A stretch of DNA of 64,000 bases from Lewinellaceae bacterium SD302. GTDB taxonomy: Bacteria > Bacteroidota > Bacteroidia > Chitinophagales > Saprospiraceae. A program made the translations under genes and the position numbers. The notes beneath the pieces are model-generated. The model did no database searches. It worked only from the letters and a program-made list of their open reading frames with translations, and was not told the DNA's origin. The stretch is taken from assembly GCA_002591745.1 (NCBI GenBank), contig PDLQ01000021.1, forward strand, positions 39,054-103,053. The letters are read 5' to 3'. Below are positions 7,984 to 17,036 of the stretch, one piece after another; positions within the stretch are counted from its first letter, which is position 1; each line of letters opens with the position of its first letter.

Positions 7984-9771
7984 TTGAATACCCTGTCACC
8001 ACCCGTTGTTACCTCAATTGTTGTGCTTCCCTTCGTGAATATGAGCGTGGAGCCGGATAATGAATACTTCAGTGACGGCATTACTGAGGAGATCATCAAT
8101 GCTTTGACCAAAGTGCAGGGACTAAGGGTCATCGCCCGTACATCTTCCTTTGCCTATAAGAATAAGAACCAGGATGTGCGGGCCATCGGGCGGGAATTGG
8201 ACGTAGAGTCAATCCTGGAAGGAAGCGTGCGCCGCTATGGGGATCAATTACGCGTAACGGCTCAGCTGATCAATAGCGAAGATGGCATGCATTATTGGTC
8301 GGAGAATTTTGACCGGCGCATGGAAGACATCTTTGCTCTCCAGGACGAGATCAGCTTATTGATCGCCGGCCAAGTGCGGGATCACTTCGGTTATTACCCG
8401 ATTGAAGACGAATTGGTGCCTCACCAGAAAGCGAATATTTCTGCTTACGAGGCCTATCTGCGCGGGCGGTTTCACCAACTACGCTGGACACCGGAAGATA
8501 TAAGTAAGGCGGTTGAATATTATGAGCAGTCCATTGCTCTGGATGATAGATTCGCCCGGGCGCATTATGGCGCTATGCAAGCCTATGGCTTATTAGCTGC
8601 CTGGGGGTATATGCCCGCCGAGGAAGGTTTCGGTAAAGGTTTCAATGCATTTCTGAGGGGTAGAGAGATTGACTCGGAGATTCCGGACTATTACATGGCG
8701 ATCGTCGGCCGTTTCTTCTGGAAAGAATGGGATTTTCAACTGGCCTACGAGCACATTGAGGCCACTCTGGAAGTGAGCCCTACGCACATGGATGCTTTGG
8801 AGGCTATGGCGGAATTACTCTTGCTGCACGGTGAATTTGAGGCGGCTGAAAGCTACGTGTTACGGGCCTTAGAGGTAGATCCGCTGAGTGGAAATCACTA
8901 TTATACCCTGGGCAATAATTACTATATGCGGGAGGACTTCAGCACGGCGATCACTCACCTCGACCGGGCACTGGCCTTGAACCCGGAGCTGGAACTGGCC
9001 CGTTTGCTCAAGGCGAATTGCTATTTATGGCTGAAGGATGAAAACTCTTTTAAAGCCGCTCTGCCGGCTAGTGAATTGGATGAGTTGTTGAGCTTGTTAT
9101 ACCGGTCAGTCAATGAACCGGATTACCTTGTTGATGCTGAATTGGTCATGACGTGGAAGGACGTTGCTTTGGATAACAGCCAGCTGGTTCCTCTGGAACT
9201 CTTTATACTAGCCAACGGTCAGCGGGAAGCCGATGCGCTCCGGTTATTGGCACAGTACGTTGAAGGCCGGCGGGGCCAGTTAATTAATTATCGGGTGGAA
9301 CCTTTTTTGCGGCCACTGCGGGCGCTGGATGAATTTCAGTCTCTACATCAGTCCACTCTCGATATTAGTCTGGTAACAAAGGCTAAAAGTGAAGAACAGG
9401 AAGCCAGCCAAACTCGCTTTGAAGCCGCGCAATTAGAAAAAGACGTAGAGCGGCTAAAGGAATTGCTGGAGAGCGAGAGATTATATCTAGACGCTCAATT
9501 AAGCCTCCGGGATCTAGCTGATCGCCTCGGTGTACATGCCAACTATCTTTCTTTTCTAATCAACGACCAGTTGAAGGTCAATTTCAATGAGTTGATCAAC
9601 GGGCTGCGACTGGAGGCTTTCAAAAGGAGCGCCTTGGCACCGGATAATCATCACCTTACATTGCTCGCGCTCGCTTACGATAGCGGTTTTAACTCGAAGA
9701 CCGTTTTCAATACCTTTTTCAAAAAGAAAGAAGGCATGACCCCGCGCACCTGGCTGAAAAACCAGTCCTGA
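7984..9771 (+). CDS. TolB-like/TPR protein with C-terminal AraC-type DNA-binding domain
   Basis: 595 residues. Residues ~10-130 form the TolB-like amino-terminal domain seen in CadC/adenylate-cyclase-associated regulators (VLPFVNMS, YFSDGITEEI, ARTSSFAYK, VLEGSVRR-like ILEGSVRRYG, WSENFDR). TPR helices follow (~145-345, with SPTHMDALEAMAELLLLHGE and DPLSGNHYYTLGNNYY). After a helical linker (~465-485) comes an AraC-type helix-turn-helix (LSLRDLADRLGVHANYLSFLIND ... GFNSKTVFNTFFKKKEGMTPRTW). No membrane segment is present, so it should be a cytoplasmic transcription regulator. The first in-frame ATG (8041) would cut into the TolB strand, so the TTG at 7984 is preferred. Its target is unknown; the hydrolase and decayed receptor downstream are candidates. 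Confidence 0.85.
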   Translation: MNTLSPPVVTSIVVLPFVNMSVEPDNEYFSDGITEEIINALTKVQGLRVIARTSSFAYKNKNQDVRAIGRELDVESILEGSVRRYGDQLRVTAQLINSEDGMHYWSENFDRRMEDIFALQDEISLLIAGQVRDHFGYYPIEDELVPHQKANISAYEAYLRGRFHQLRWTPEDISKAVEYYEQSIALDDRFARAHYGAMQAYGLLAAWGYMPAEEGFGKGFNAFLRGREIDSEIPDYYMAIVGRFFWKEWDFQLAYEHIEATLEVSPTHMDALEAMAELLLLHGEFEAAESYVLRALEVDPLSGNHYYTLGNNYYMREDFSTAITHLDRALALNPELELARLLKANCYLWLKDENSFKAALPASELDELLSLLYRSVNEPDYLVDAELVMTWKDVALDNSQLVPLELFILANGQREADALRLLAQYVEGRRGQLINYRVEPFLRPLRALDEFQSLHQSTLDISLVTKAKSEEQEASQTRFEAAQLEKDVERLKELLESERLYLDAQLSLRDLADRLGVHANYLSFLINDQLKVNFNELINGLRLEAFKRSALAPDNHHLTLLALAYDSGFNSKTVFNTFFKKKEGMTPRTWLKNQS

Positions 9772-9888
9772 CCAGCTTTGATATTTTAAAGTGCGGATTT
9801 CTCCGCATGGGTTCGGGATTACATTCAGGAACGATCTAACGGAGGTGTTCCCCCCAGCTTTGTGGCATAAACTAAAACACAGTCTTAT

Positions 9889-10196
9889 GTCACACTCACA
9901 TTATTATACCCATCCTTTCTTTATTTGGACATTAAGGCTAATCGCCTTGCTTCCCTTTTTGTTGCCGTAGAGTCCGTCTTCGCTCAGGAAAGCTTCAGTA
10001 GGCTTGTATGCGGTACCCTAGTGGATGTTGCCAATGAACAGCCCCCGATGGGCACAACGGCTCAGCCATTAGGCGGTACGGGAACCATCACGGACACCAA
10101 CGCAAAAATTTGACTGGAAAACGTTGCCCAAGGCCGGATAACCCTGGAGGCTGCTTACCTGAGTTATGCTGGTCCGCAGTTGAAGTACGGGTGTTC
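9889..10196 (+). pseudogene. Decayed N-terminus of a TonB-dependent receptor-like (carboxypeptidase-regulatory-domain) gene
   Basis: An ATG at 9889 opens a signal-peptide-like frame (RLIALLPFLLP) that stops after 27 codons. A frame change then gives VFAQESFSRLVCGTLVD..., which matches the start of mature SusC-type receptors: G-T-L-V-D...E-Q-P-P-M-G-T-T-A-Q, then GGTGTITDTNAK, an in-frame TGA at 10111, then LENVAQGRITLEAAYLSYAG. That pattern is the CarboxypepD_reg-like domain (normally ...G-x-Y-x-G-Y). A frameshift, a nonsense codon and the lack of any barrel downstream show a remnant of ~100 codons. Other than this, 9772-10274 holds nothing I can support. Confidence 0.6.
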
Positions 10197-10274
10197 TGCC
10201 CAATTTCATGTAGCAAAACTACTGCTAAGCCGACTGCCCAGCACCTATAATTATCAACTTCTAAAACAATTATT

Positions 10275-11522
10275 ATGAAACCTTATGTTCTAAACTTCTT
10301 ATTCTTACTGCTGTTTTTGCTTTCCGCTTGCAACGAAGACGATGACGGCGGTATAACATCCCCACCATCAAGCCCAGTGACTACCGAGGCCGAACTCCGT
10401 ACGGCATTAACGGATATACAAGCGGATGCACACGTGCCTGGATTCGCCATAAACGTGATCCATAATGGCTCCCTCGTTTTTCAGGAAGCATTCGGTGAGG
10501 CCGACTTGTCCGAAGGCCGGGCTTTTACCAATCAAACTCGCATCCCCATCGGTTCAGTGAGTAAAACTTTCGTAGCTGCTGCAGTAACGCGGGCGATGGA
10601 ACAAGGACTGTTTACGCTCGACACTAAAGTGAATGACCTGCTGGAACAACCCATTCTACACCCCGAACTGGGTGATACCGAGATTACAATTGGCCACCTG
10701 CTTACCCACACCTCAGGTTTGCTGGACGACAACGATTATTACTTCCCCGGCTATCATCTCTTACCAGGGGGAGACAATGGCTCCGAAGGCAGCCGGATTT
10801 TGACAGACCTCATGGGGATGTCCGTTCGAACGCCGACTCCATTACCGGAGTACTTGGCCGAATATTATTATCCAGATGGTGATGGGTACCGCCCAGGGAA
10901 TTTTTCCACTTCCAGCCCCGGAACGGACTGGGCCTACTCTAACATCGCTACTTCTCTGGCGGCCTACCTGGTAGAAGCTGCTTCCGGAGTGGACTACGCC
11001 GAATATGTTCGGAGCGAAGTTTTACTGCCGTTAGGGATGAATAGCACGGCCTTTCCGGATGGTGTTACCGAACCCGAAAACCTGGCCACCCTGTACTGGG
11101 ATGAAGAAACGCCTTTCCCCGCCTATGCTAATGACGGCTATCCGGACGGCGGATTGGTCACCAACAATGAAGACTTGGCCTTGTACATGATCGACCTGGT
11201 CAAGGGTGTAAGTGATCAGGGAGGAGTGCTTTTTGAGACCGCTGCTTATCAAACACTATTCACCCCACGCTTGGAAATCGATATGCTGCCCGAATCTCTG
11301 GGAGAGAACCAGGGTGTGAACTGGTTTTTGGCCGATAGTGAAGCCTACCATACCGGTGCCGATCCCGGAGTTGTTTCAAGGGTGCAGCTAGGCTTGGAAA
11401 ACGGTTACGCCCTGAGCATCCTGGCGAATATTGATCCGTCGACCGACGATCATGCTTCTGCCTGGCTAGAAGTGGAAGCCCGCATCATCACCGTGATCGC
11501 TCAATTCCTGGAAGCTCGGTAG
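10275..11522 (+). CDS. Beta-lactamase-family serine hydrolase, lipoprotein
   Basis: 415 residues. A lipoprotein signal ends in LLSAC (Cys19), followed by an acidic EDDDGG stretch. The beta-lactamase/DD-peptidase fold is shown by SVSK (Ser94, Lys97), YSN in DWAYSNIATS, HLLTHTSGLLDD, and a late HTGADPG. By family such enzymes are D-aminopeptidases, esterases or peptidoglycan-related hydrolases, rarely true antibiotic resistance enzymes; no substrate can be assigned. It is one of three serine hydrolases of this superfamily in the window (others at 5033-7171 and 25759-26865). Confidence 0.88.
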   Translation: MKPYVLNFLFLLLFLLSACNEDDDGGITSPPSSPVTTEAELRTALTDIQADAHVPGFAINVIHNGSLVFQEAFGEADLSEGRAFTNQTRIPIGSVSKTFVAAAVTRAMEQGLFTLDTKVNDLLEQPILHPELGDTEITIGHLLTHTSGLLDDNDYYFPGYHLLPGGDNGSEGSRILTDLMGMSVRTPTPLPEYLAEYYYPDGDGYRPGNFSTSSPGTDWAYSNIATSLAAYLVEAASGVDYAEYVRSEVLLPLGMNSTAFPDGVTEPENLATLYWDEETPFPAYANDGYPDGGLVTNNEDLALYMIDLVKGVSDQGGVLFETAAYQTLFTPRLEIDMLPESLGENQGVNWFLADSEAYHTGADPGVVSRVQLGLENGYALSILANIDPSTDDHASAWLEVEARIITVIAQFLEAR

Positions 11523-11995
11523 GCAGCGGTTGTCTTTGTCCGGATGACTGTATTGTGGTGACATATGAGCGTTTTTGCCCCTCCGGGGAAACTTATTGGC
11601 TGGCTGGTCGAGGGTTTCTTCGAGGGGCTTTGTTTTTTGCTGGCCAGACAGTTCATTATTCTAAGCCAGCCTTGCTATTATACCTTCGGTGATCGCTGCC
11701 GGTGTACAATGAGACGTTTCGGAGTTTTACCACCGGCTTTTCAGATAGATAACCGGTAGAACACCGCGTGTTTTCTTAAGGACTTCAAAGTAGCAAGGTC
11801 GGCAAATAGACCGATCTGCTGATGTACTTGTCTAAGACCGTAATTACCCATAATTGTAGACCAGCAGTATCCGCCCGCTAAGGCCGCTGAGGCGCACGAA
11901 TATGTCGATACGGGGCATAAAAAGAGAAATGTCGTACCCGCATTGGGGAAGCCTGTTGTTCGTCACTATCTTACCCACTTACCCAAAATTTCCCC
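11523..11995 (+). other. 473-bp intergenic stretch without a supported gene
   Basis: Small frames here (for example 11565-11759) show no signal peptide, domain or plausible composition. The stretch holds one AAAGTAGCA repeat (11787) and a TATCTTAC box near 11967-11974 that may be the -7 element of the rhodanese gene. Confidence 0.6.
11781..11799 (+). repeat. Dispersed AAAGTAGCA repeat
   Basis: Core at 11787-11795, with GGACTTC on the left and AGGT on the right, in the gap between the serine hydrolase and rhodanese genes. No opposite partner is visible nearby. Confidence 0.8.
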
Positions 11996-12313
11996 ATGCT
12001 TTCCACCATCAAAAAATGGCTCGGTTTGCCCACTTCGCCTCCCATAACCAAAGCAGATGTCGAAGAGGGAACCGTTATTGACGTGCGCTCACCGGGTGAA
12101 TTCAACGGCGGCCACTTACCGGGAAGTGTCAACATCCCATTGGATTTACTGGGACGCTCATCGGCCCGGATCAAGAAAATGGACCAACCCATCATTACCT
12201 GCTGTGCTTCCGGAATGCGTAGTGCCGCCGGAGCAAAAATGCTGCGCGCTCAGGGCCTGGATGCGCGTAACGGAGGGAGCTGGCAAAAAGTGGCGAGGTT
12301 AATGGATTCTTAA
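11996..12313 (+). CDS. Rhodanese-like sulfurtransferase, single domain
   Basis: 105 residues, the size of a single rhodanese domain. The family pattern is clear: VIDVRSPGEFNGGHLPGSVNIPL near the start, and the active-site loop CCASGMRSA, whose second Cys should carry the persulfide. The protein has no signal peptide, so it should act in the cytoplasm on sulfur transfer or as a small phosphatase-like relative. It lies 50 bp upstream of the MscS gene on the same strand and may be co-transcribed with it. Confidence 0.85.
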   Translation: MLSTIKKWLGLPTSPPITKADVEEGTVIDVRSPGEFNGGHLPGSVNIPLDLLGRSSARIKKMDQPIITCCASGMRSAAGAKMLRAQGLDARNGGSWQKVARLMDS

Positions 12314-12363
12314 ACAAAACCTCATAAAGTGAACATCTGGGCCTGGAACTCGCTTTTAGTCGC

Positions 12364-13170
12364 ATGCTCGAAAACGTCAAGACTTTCATCGCTACCTATG
12401 CACTCCAGGCTTTGGGGGCTATCCTCACCCTCATTATCGGCTTTTGGTTGGTGGGTAAGATCGTGCGGATCGCCGATCGTATCATGGAAAAGAAGAACTG
12501 GGACCTCTCAGTACGTGCCTTCCTGCGCTCTCTGATCAATATTGGGCTGAAGGTCTTATTGCTGCTGAGCGTAGCCTCCATGTTCGGGGTCAACGTGATG
12601 GCCTTCGTCGGGGTGTTTTCGGCTTTGGCCCTGGCGATCGGCCTTGCTTTGCAGGGGCATCTGTCCAATTTCGCCAGCGGGGTGCTGATCCTGATTTTCA
12701 AATTTTTTCGGGTTGGCGATTTCATCCAGGTCAATGGAGACAGCGGGACGGTAAAGGAAATCTACATCTTCCATACCGTGCTGGAAGCCTTGGATCTGCG
12801 CCACATCATCATCCCTAACGGGCAGATCACGAGCAACGCTATCCACAATTACACCACCCAGGGTTACCGCCGGCATGACCTGACCGTAGGTATCGCCTAC
12901 GATGCAGATATCGACCGCGCCAAAGAAATTATCATCAGCGTCATCAAGGGGCTGCCCGACATCCACCACGAGCTCGGCCACGACGTCTTCGTTAAAGGAC
13001 TGGCCGATAGTTCGGTTAATTTCGCCGTGCGTTTCGCCGCCAAGAATGAGTTCTTCTGGCCGGCCTACAAGCTCTTCTTCGAGCGCATCAAAAAAGAATT
13101 TGACGCAGCCGGAATCGGTATTCCCTTCCCACAAATGGACGTGCACCTTAAGTCGGAGGTTGAATCGTAA
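12364..13170 (+). CDS. mscS: Small-conductance mechanosensitive channel, MscS family
   Basis: 268 residues, close to the 286 of E. coli MscS. Three membrane segments are visible: TFIATYALQALGAILTLIIGFWL, then ALINIGLKVLLLLSV-like, then the Gly/Ala-rich pore helix AFVGVFSALALAIGLALQGHLSNFASG. The cytoplasmic beta domain follows (FFRVGDFIQVNGDSGTVKEI, IIIPNGQITSNAIHNYT). The channel opens under membrane tension to release solutes during hypo-osmotic shock. It follows the rhodanese gene by 50 bp. Confidence 0.93.
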   Translation: MLENVKTFIATYALQALGAILTLIIGFWLVGKIVRIADRIMEKKNWDLSVRAFLRSLINIGLKVLLLLSVASMFGVNVMAFVGVFSALALAIGLALQGHLSNFASGVLILIFKFFRVGDFIQVNGDSGTVKEIYIFHTVLEALDLRHIIIPNGQITSNAIHNYTTQGYRRHDLTVGIAYDADIDRAKEIIISVIKGLPDIHHELGHDVFVKGLADSSVNFAVRFAAKNEFFWPAYKLFFERIKKEFDAAGIGIPFPQMDVHLKSEVES

Positions 13171-13261
13171 CTTCGTCGTGCTTGGAAATTAGAGATCGGA
13201 CTGCTCCGCTGTTGGAGGTCGGGTGTCTCACGCGACGCAAGAAAATTTCGGGCTTCAATCA

Positions 13262-13285
13262 GCATGGCTACTTTGAAGTCAAAAG
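13262..13285 (-). repeat. Degenerate copy of the AAAGTAGCA repeat (within a 145-bp cluster)
   Basis: Reads TTTTGACTTC, AAAGTAGCC, ATG on the minus strand: one core mismatch but a full left flank. Two further one-mismatch cores lie at 13314-13322 (AAGGTAGCA, minus) and about 13398-13406 (GAAGTAGCA, plus). The rest of 13171-13428 shows no gene. Confidence 0.55.
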
Positions 13286-13428
13286 ATTACAGCTCACAAA
13301 ATGGGCTAGCATGCTGCTACCTTACCCAAGTAGTCTAACAGCGCAGCGCTCTTTTTCCTGCAAACATAAAGGAGGACGAAGGACGATCAGCGAGCTGAAG
13401 TAGCAGGGTCAACTAAAACTCAGGGCCA

Positions 13429-13707
13429 ATGGCTAGCGGACCAAAACCACAATACCTGCTACGTCTCGACGAACTGACCGACGGTTATTCAGTAGTGCTC
13501 TACGGTAACAAGAAATGGGGCGCAACCAAAACAACCTTTACCGGAGGCCGCAGCACGAAATTTTACGCGGAAGCACTGGATGGCAGCGATTTTATCAGCT
13601 TAAACCTGTATCGAACCAGAAACGGACCAAAGCTGAAACCCTGCGAAATGCCGGCTGAAAAAGTGATCGATTTTCTGAAAAATTATATCTGTTTTGATCA
13701 GCCATAA
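13429..13707 (+). CDS. Small hypothetical protein
   Basis: 92 residues, no signal peptide or membrane segment. It alternates short beta-type strands (YLLRLDEL, YSVVLYGNKKW, KFYAEALDGSDFISLNLYR) and ends with a short helix (AEKVIDFLKNYICF). I do not recognise the family. Its good start context, sensible composition and isolation from other frames support a real gene. It converges with the minus-strand propeller gene 39 bp downstream. Confidence 0.55.
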   Translation: MASGPKPQYLLRLDELTDGYSVVLYGNKKWGATKTTFTGGRSTKFYAEALDGSDFISLNLYRTRNGPKLKPCEMPAEKVIDFLKNYICFDQP

Positions 13708-13746
13708 AGAGCCGGTTTTGGGTGATGACGGAGTTCCAAGCAAGCT

Positions 13747-14808
13747 CTAAAATTTACTCAGCTGCCCACTTACCCATCGGCCATCGGTCGTTTCCAGCAG
13801 AAAACCGTAAACTCCGGGAATTAAACCGGATAAGTCTAATTGCCCGCGGTGAGCACTAACCACCAGCACCCGCCGGCCGAAAGAATCAGAAATAATTGCC
13901 CGGCGCAGGCTGATGTTCTTCAGGTAAACCATTCCTCCCGTCGGGTTGGGGTAAATACTGGCGTCTGATTCGCCGAGTTCCGTAACGTTCACTTCCAAAG
14001 GAATAGGCAGGCGGGCCAGCCGGTTTCCTTCCCCAAAATAGAGGTAATTCGTTCCGTCAAAGGCCATCCGGGAGGGCAGGCTTAAGTCGGTAGCTATGGC
14101 TTGCAGAGCGGGTAGGGGAGCGGACAGGTCAAAACGGGAGATCGTACTTTCGGTAGAGATGTAAAGGTAATCGCCGACAACCGTAAGACCGTTTGGCCCC
14201 ACCAGTTCCGGGACCACGGTTTCGGGAGTCGGGTTACTTTGATTGGGGTCAATTTTACGAATTGGCAGGCTGTTGAAGTAAGTGAAGTATAGCTCGCCCT
14301 CATAAAAGGCCATACCGGAAACCGGGAAGCCCGTGATCACGGTATCCAATTGCTGTGGAAAGGGCTGGCCCAACTCGAAACGGTAGATGCCGCCATTGTC
14401 CAGTGTATTGACGAATGCGACGTAGGCCCGATCATTAACTGCCAGAAATTCCAAAGGCGTACCTGGCGGCAGCTCATCGATTACGGTTTCTGGTTCGGCG
14501 GCTGGGTCATTCAGGGGGACTCTCACTATCGAGATATCCCCATCAGTGGTAAAGTAGAGGTAATCGTCAATCACGGCAAGGCCTCTGGGGTTCTCCGTGA
14601 TCAGGTAAGTACTCAAATTTGCGGGAATAGATTGATCCAGATCTACGAAATGAATCACGGTATCTACGTCTGCGGCGTAGAGGATGCCGTCCTGGTCCAG
14701 ATCAACATCCTGAATGAAATTAACGCCGGTGGCTACGGTTTCTATCTGAGCGCTCAGACTATTCGTAATCAATAAGACTATCGGGAGTAAGGTGAGGAGG
14801 CTTTTCAT
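13747..14808 (-). CDS. Secreted beta-propeller-like protein with T9SS sorting domain
   Basis: 353 residues from the ATG at 14808, which begins a good signal peptide (MKSLLTLLPIVLLITNSLSAQ); the frame extends 12 codons upstream but that would bury the signal. Residues ~25-275 contain repeated blades of the type D-x-D-x-x-G-x-L-Y-A-A-D and GLAVIDDYLYFTT, GLTVVGDYLYIST, MAFDGTNYLYFGE, as in NHL/6-bladed TolB-like propellers. The end carries SIYPNPTGGMVYL and GLIPGVYGFLL, a type IX sorting domain. Probably a secreted binding protein or lactonase-like enzyme; no catalytic residues can be pointed out. Confidence 0.82.
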   Translation of the reverse strand: MKSLLTLLPIVLLITNSLSAQIETVATGVNFIQDVDLDQDGILYAADVDTVIHFVDLDQSIPANLSTYLITENPRGLAVIDDYLYFTTDGDISIVRVPLNDPAAEPETVIDELPPGTPLEFLAVNDRAYVAFVNTLDNGGIYRFELGQPFPQQLDTVITGFPVSGMAFYEGELYFTYFNSLPIRKIDPNQSNPTPETVVPELVGPNGLTVVGDYLYISTESTISRFDLSAPLPALQAIATDLSLPSRMAFDGTNYLYFGEGNRLARLPIPLEVNVTELGESDASIYPNPTGGMVYLKNISLRRAIISDSFGRRVLVVSAHRGQLDLSGLIPGVYGFLLETTDGRWVSGQLSKF

Positions 14809-15079
14809 AGTTCCGGCTTTGTGGGTAAGATGAGGATAATTCATAAAATGAGTCCATTGCCTGAGGGTGACTCAAAATATGAGGGTGCTGAACAATCAGC
14901 GGAGCTAAGGCCGCAGGGGAGACTCTAAAATTAAAATTTCACTAACTTTATGCCCACGGCCACAGCTGTTCAGATACTGTGATTGCCGCTTTTATATCCT
15001 CCATCAATTATGATTTGCTCTGTTCCGGTCGCGTAGATTCCTACCGACTGCGGACTTATTATTTGTTCTTTAAATCACG

Positions 15080-16918
15080 ATGATGGCTATGTTTTCCACA
15101 ACTTTCCTCCGGCGTCTTTTGACCGCTGGGCTACTGCTCCTTACAGTATCTCTGGCTGCCCAGGAGTTTGTCAACCCTTTCTACACACCTCCTCAGGCAG
15201 TCACGGGATTTGGTTACATTTCTCTGGATAAAATTTCCACGACGCATAATTTTAGCCCCATGGGCAGCGATTCCCTGAATGTAGGTGTTAGTACGTACGC
15301 TTACGAAGATTTCAACAGTCCGGGAACGACCACAATCCTCGGGCCAACCCTGGTTTGGCAGTACCAGGATAACTTGACGCTTGATGTGCTGAACCGGTTA
15401 GACGAACCCAGTGGAATATATTTCCAGGGTGTTAACGCAGTTGCTCATCAAATAGGCGGTGTTCAAAATACTATTGCCCCGGATGGATTGACGGAATATT
15501 CATTCAAAATAGAAAATAAACCAACTACTTTATGGTACCATCCGTTGGTTCCCGGTGAGACCGCCGAACAAGTACAGCGCGGCTTTGGTGGTATGATCAT
15601 CGTGGAAGACCAGAACGTTGACGCTACTCTTTCTTTCTGGCACGATGTATTCCCGACGAACTACGGAGTAGATGATATTCCGGTAATCGTGCAAACCAAG
15701 AAATTTCGCCGTAATGAGGCCGGTGTCATCGAGATTCAGGCTGACCAAGGCTATAATGCTGATTACACTTATCTCGTAAACGGTAGTGTAGATCCGGTGC
15801 TGAACGTAGGGGCGGATATGATCCGCTTACGTTTCCTGAACGCCGACGCTAAATTCGCTTTCAACCTTGGCGTTACTTCCGATCTGGCTGGCCAGAATAC
15901 ACAAGATCTGCAATTGATCGCCGTCGATGGTGGCTATACCACTCAATCGCGCACCAAAAGTGAGGTCTTGGTAGGTGCAGGAGAAACTTTCGAGGTATTA
16001 ATCGATCTACGGGGCTTGGAAGGACAAACGTTTTACTTATTCAACCGGGTTTCCGCTATGCCAGACGGAGTGATCGGTAATTCCACGACCACTAGTGGCT
16101 ACGCAACCGATCGTGCCCTGATGAAGATCGAGGTCGGCCCGTCGACCACTATTAGTCCCATCATTGGTTTCCCGCTCAACATCTACTTCGATCCCGACCG
16201 GCCTTCGCAGACCGAGGTCTCCAATACCCGGATGAAAGTATTGCGCCAAGACCCATTACCCGCCGGAAACATCTACAATGTAGACAGCGTGCAGCTTGAC
16301 ACCAACGATGTGATCGATATCGTAATGCAGGACAGCGTTGAAGTCTGGACCATCGACAACACCACGGACATCGCCCACCCCTGGCACCTCCACGGCTTCA
16401 AATTCTGGGTGACCGAGATCATGGAAAATGGAACTCCATTGGATTTATTCGATTATCCGGAAATTACTGACGGTCCCCAAACTTCCGTATTCATCCGGCC
16501 GGGCTGGACGCTCAGCTACATCACCCGCTTCAACGACTTCGGCACCCAGGTTTCTAAAGATAGTAGCTACTTGTTTCAGAGTGGTAATCTGCAGCATTTC
16601 GATAAGGGAATGGCCGGCCAGTTCGTGGTCTGGAACGGTGAGGAATCACCCTCCAGTTTAAACAACCCGAATACAACACCCCGTGATATGGAGTTATTTC
16701 CCAACCCTACCGCCGGAACTTTACACCTGAAAGGTAATAGTGCCAAAGCCAGTATTCTCCACGTACTGGATATCAACGGTCGGTTGTTGCGGGAAATTCG
16801 CCTTGCTCCCTTCCAGGGCAGTACCGAACTCAACGTCAGCGGCCTCCCCGCAGGCACACTGGTGCTGGATTGGCGCAGCGCCGAGGGGCGTGCGGTACGG
16901 CGGGTGACCCTGCATTGA
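15080..16918 (+). CDS. Multicopper-oxidase-fold secreted protein with most copper ligands lost, T9SS tail
   Basis: 612 residues with a signal peptide (to SLAAQ) and a C-terminal sorting domain (LFPNPTAGTLHL). The cupredoxin layout of three-domain multicopper oxidases is plain: GPTLVWQYQDNLTLDVLN, GLTEYSFKIENKPTTLWYHP, RGFGGMIIVED, HPWHLHGFKFWV and GMAGQFVVWN. However, the first HxHG motif is YFQG (114-117), the second HxH reads H154-P-L, and the last HCHxxxHxxxxM reads Q500-S-G-N-L-Q-H506-...-M511. The type 1 Cys and several type 2/3 His are therefore missing, although HPWHLHG (433-439) is intact. Oxidase activity is unlikely; a structural or binding role is inferred. Confidence 0.85.
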   Translation: MMAMFSTTFLRRLLTAGLLLLTVSLAAQEFVNPFYTPPQAVTGFGYISLDKISTTHNFSPMGSDSLNVGVSTYAYEDFNSPGTTTILGPTLVWQYQDNLTLDVLNRLDEPSGIYFQGVNAVAHQIGGVQNTIAPDGLTEYSFKIENKPTTLWYHPLVPGETAEQVQRGFGGMIIVEDQNVDATLSFWHDVFPTNYGVDDIPVIVQTKKFRRNEAGVIEIQADQGYNADYTYLVNGSVDPVLNVGADMIRLRFLNADAKFAFNLGVTSDLAGQNTQDLQLIAVDGGYTTQSRTKSEVLVGAGETFEVLIDLRGLEGQTFYLFNRVSAMPDGVIGNSTTTSGYATDRALMKIEVGPSTTISPIIGFPLNIYFDPDRPSQTEVSNTRMKVLRQDPLPAGNIYNVDSVQLDTNDVIDIVMQDSVEVWTIDNTTDIAHPWHLHGFKFWVTEIMENGTPLDLFDYPEITDGPQTSVFIRPGWTLSYITRFNDFGTQVSKDSSYLFQSGNLQHFDKGMAGQFVVWNGEESPSSLNNPNTTPRDMELFPNPTAGTLHLKGNSAKASILHVLDINGRLLREIRLAPFQGSTELNVSGLPAGTLVLDWRSAEGRAVRRVTLH

Positions 16919-16941
16919 TGAATATTTAGCCCATAAATAAG

Positions 16942-16976
16942 GAGAACGCGTGAATGATTTTCATTCACGCGTTCTC
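16942..16976 (+). terminator. Strong hairpin after the multicopper-oxidase-like gene
   Basis: A perfect 16-bp stem (GAGAACGCGTGAATGA paired with its complement) with a 3-nt loop lies 24 bp after the stop. It is followed by TATTTAAAATT rather than a pure T-run. It sits between convergent genes and could act in both directions. Confidence 0.7.
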
Positions 16977-17036
16977 TATTTAAAATTGAGCAGAATGGTC
17001 AGGGAGACGCGACGAACTAGTCCCGGAGAATGTTTT

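Noticed and set aside
11565..11759. 64-codon frame after the serine hydrolase
   Set aside because: No domain, no signal peptide, Cys- and Phe-rich random-looking composition, no promoter.
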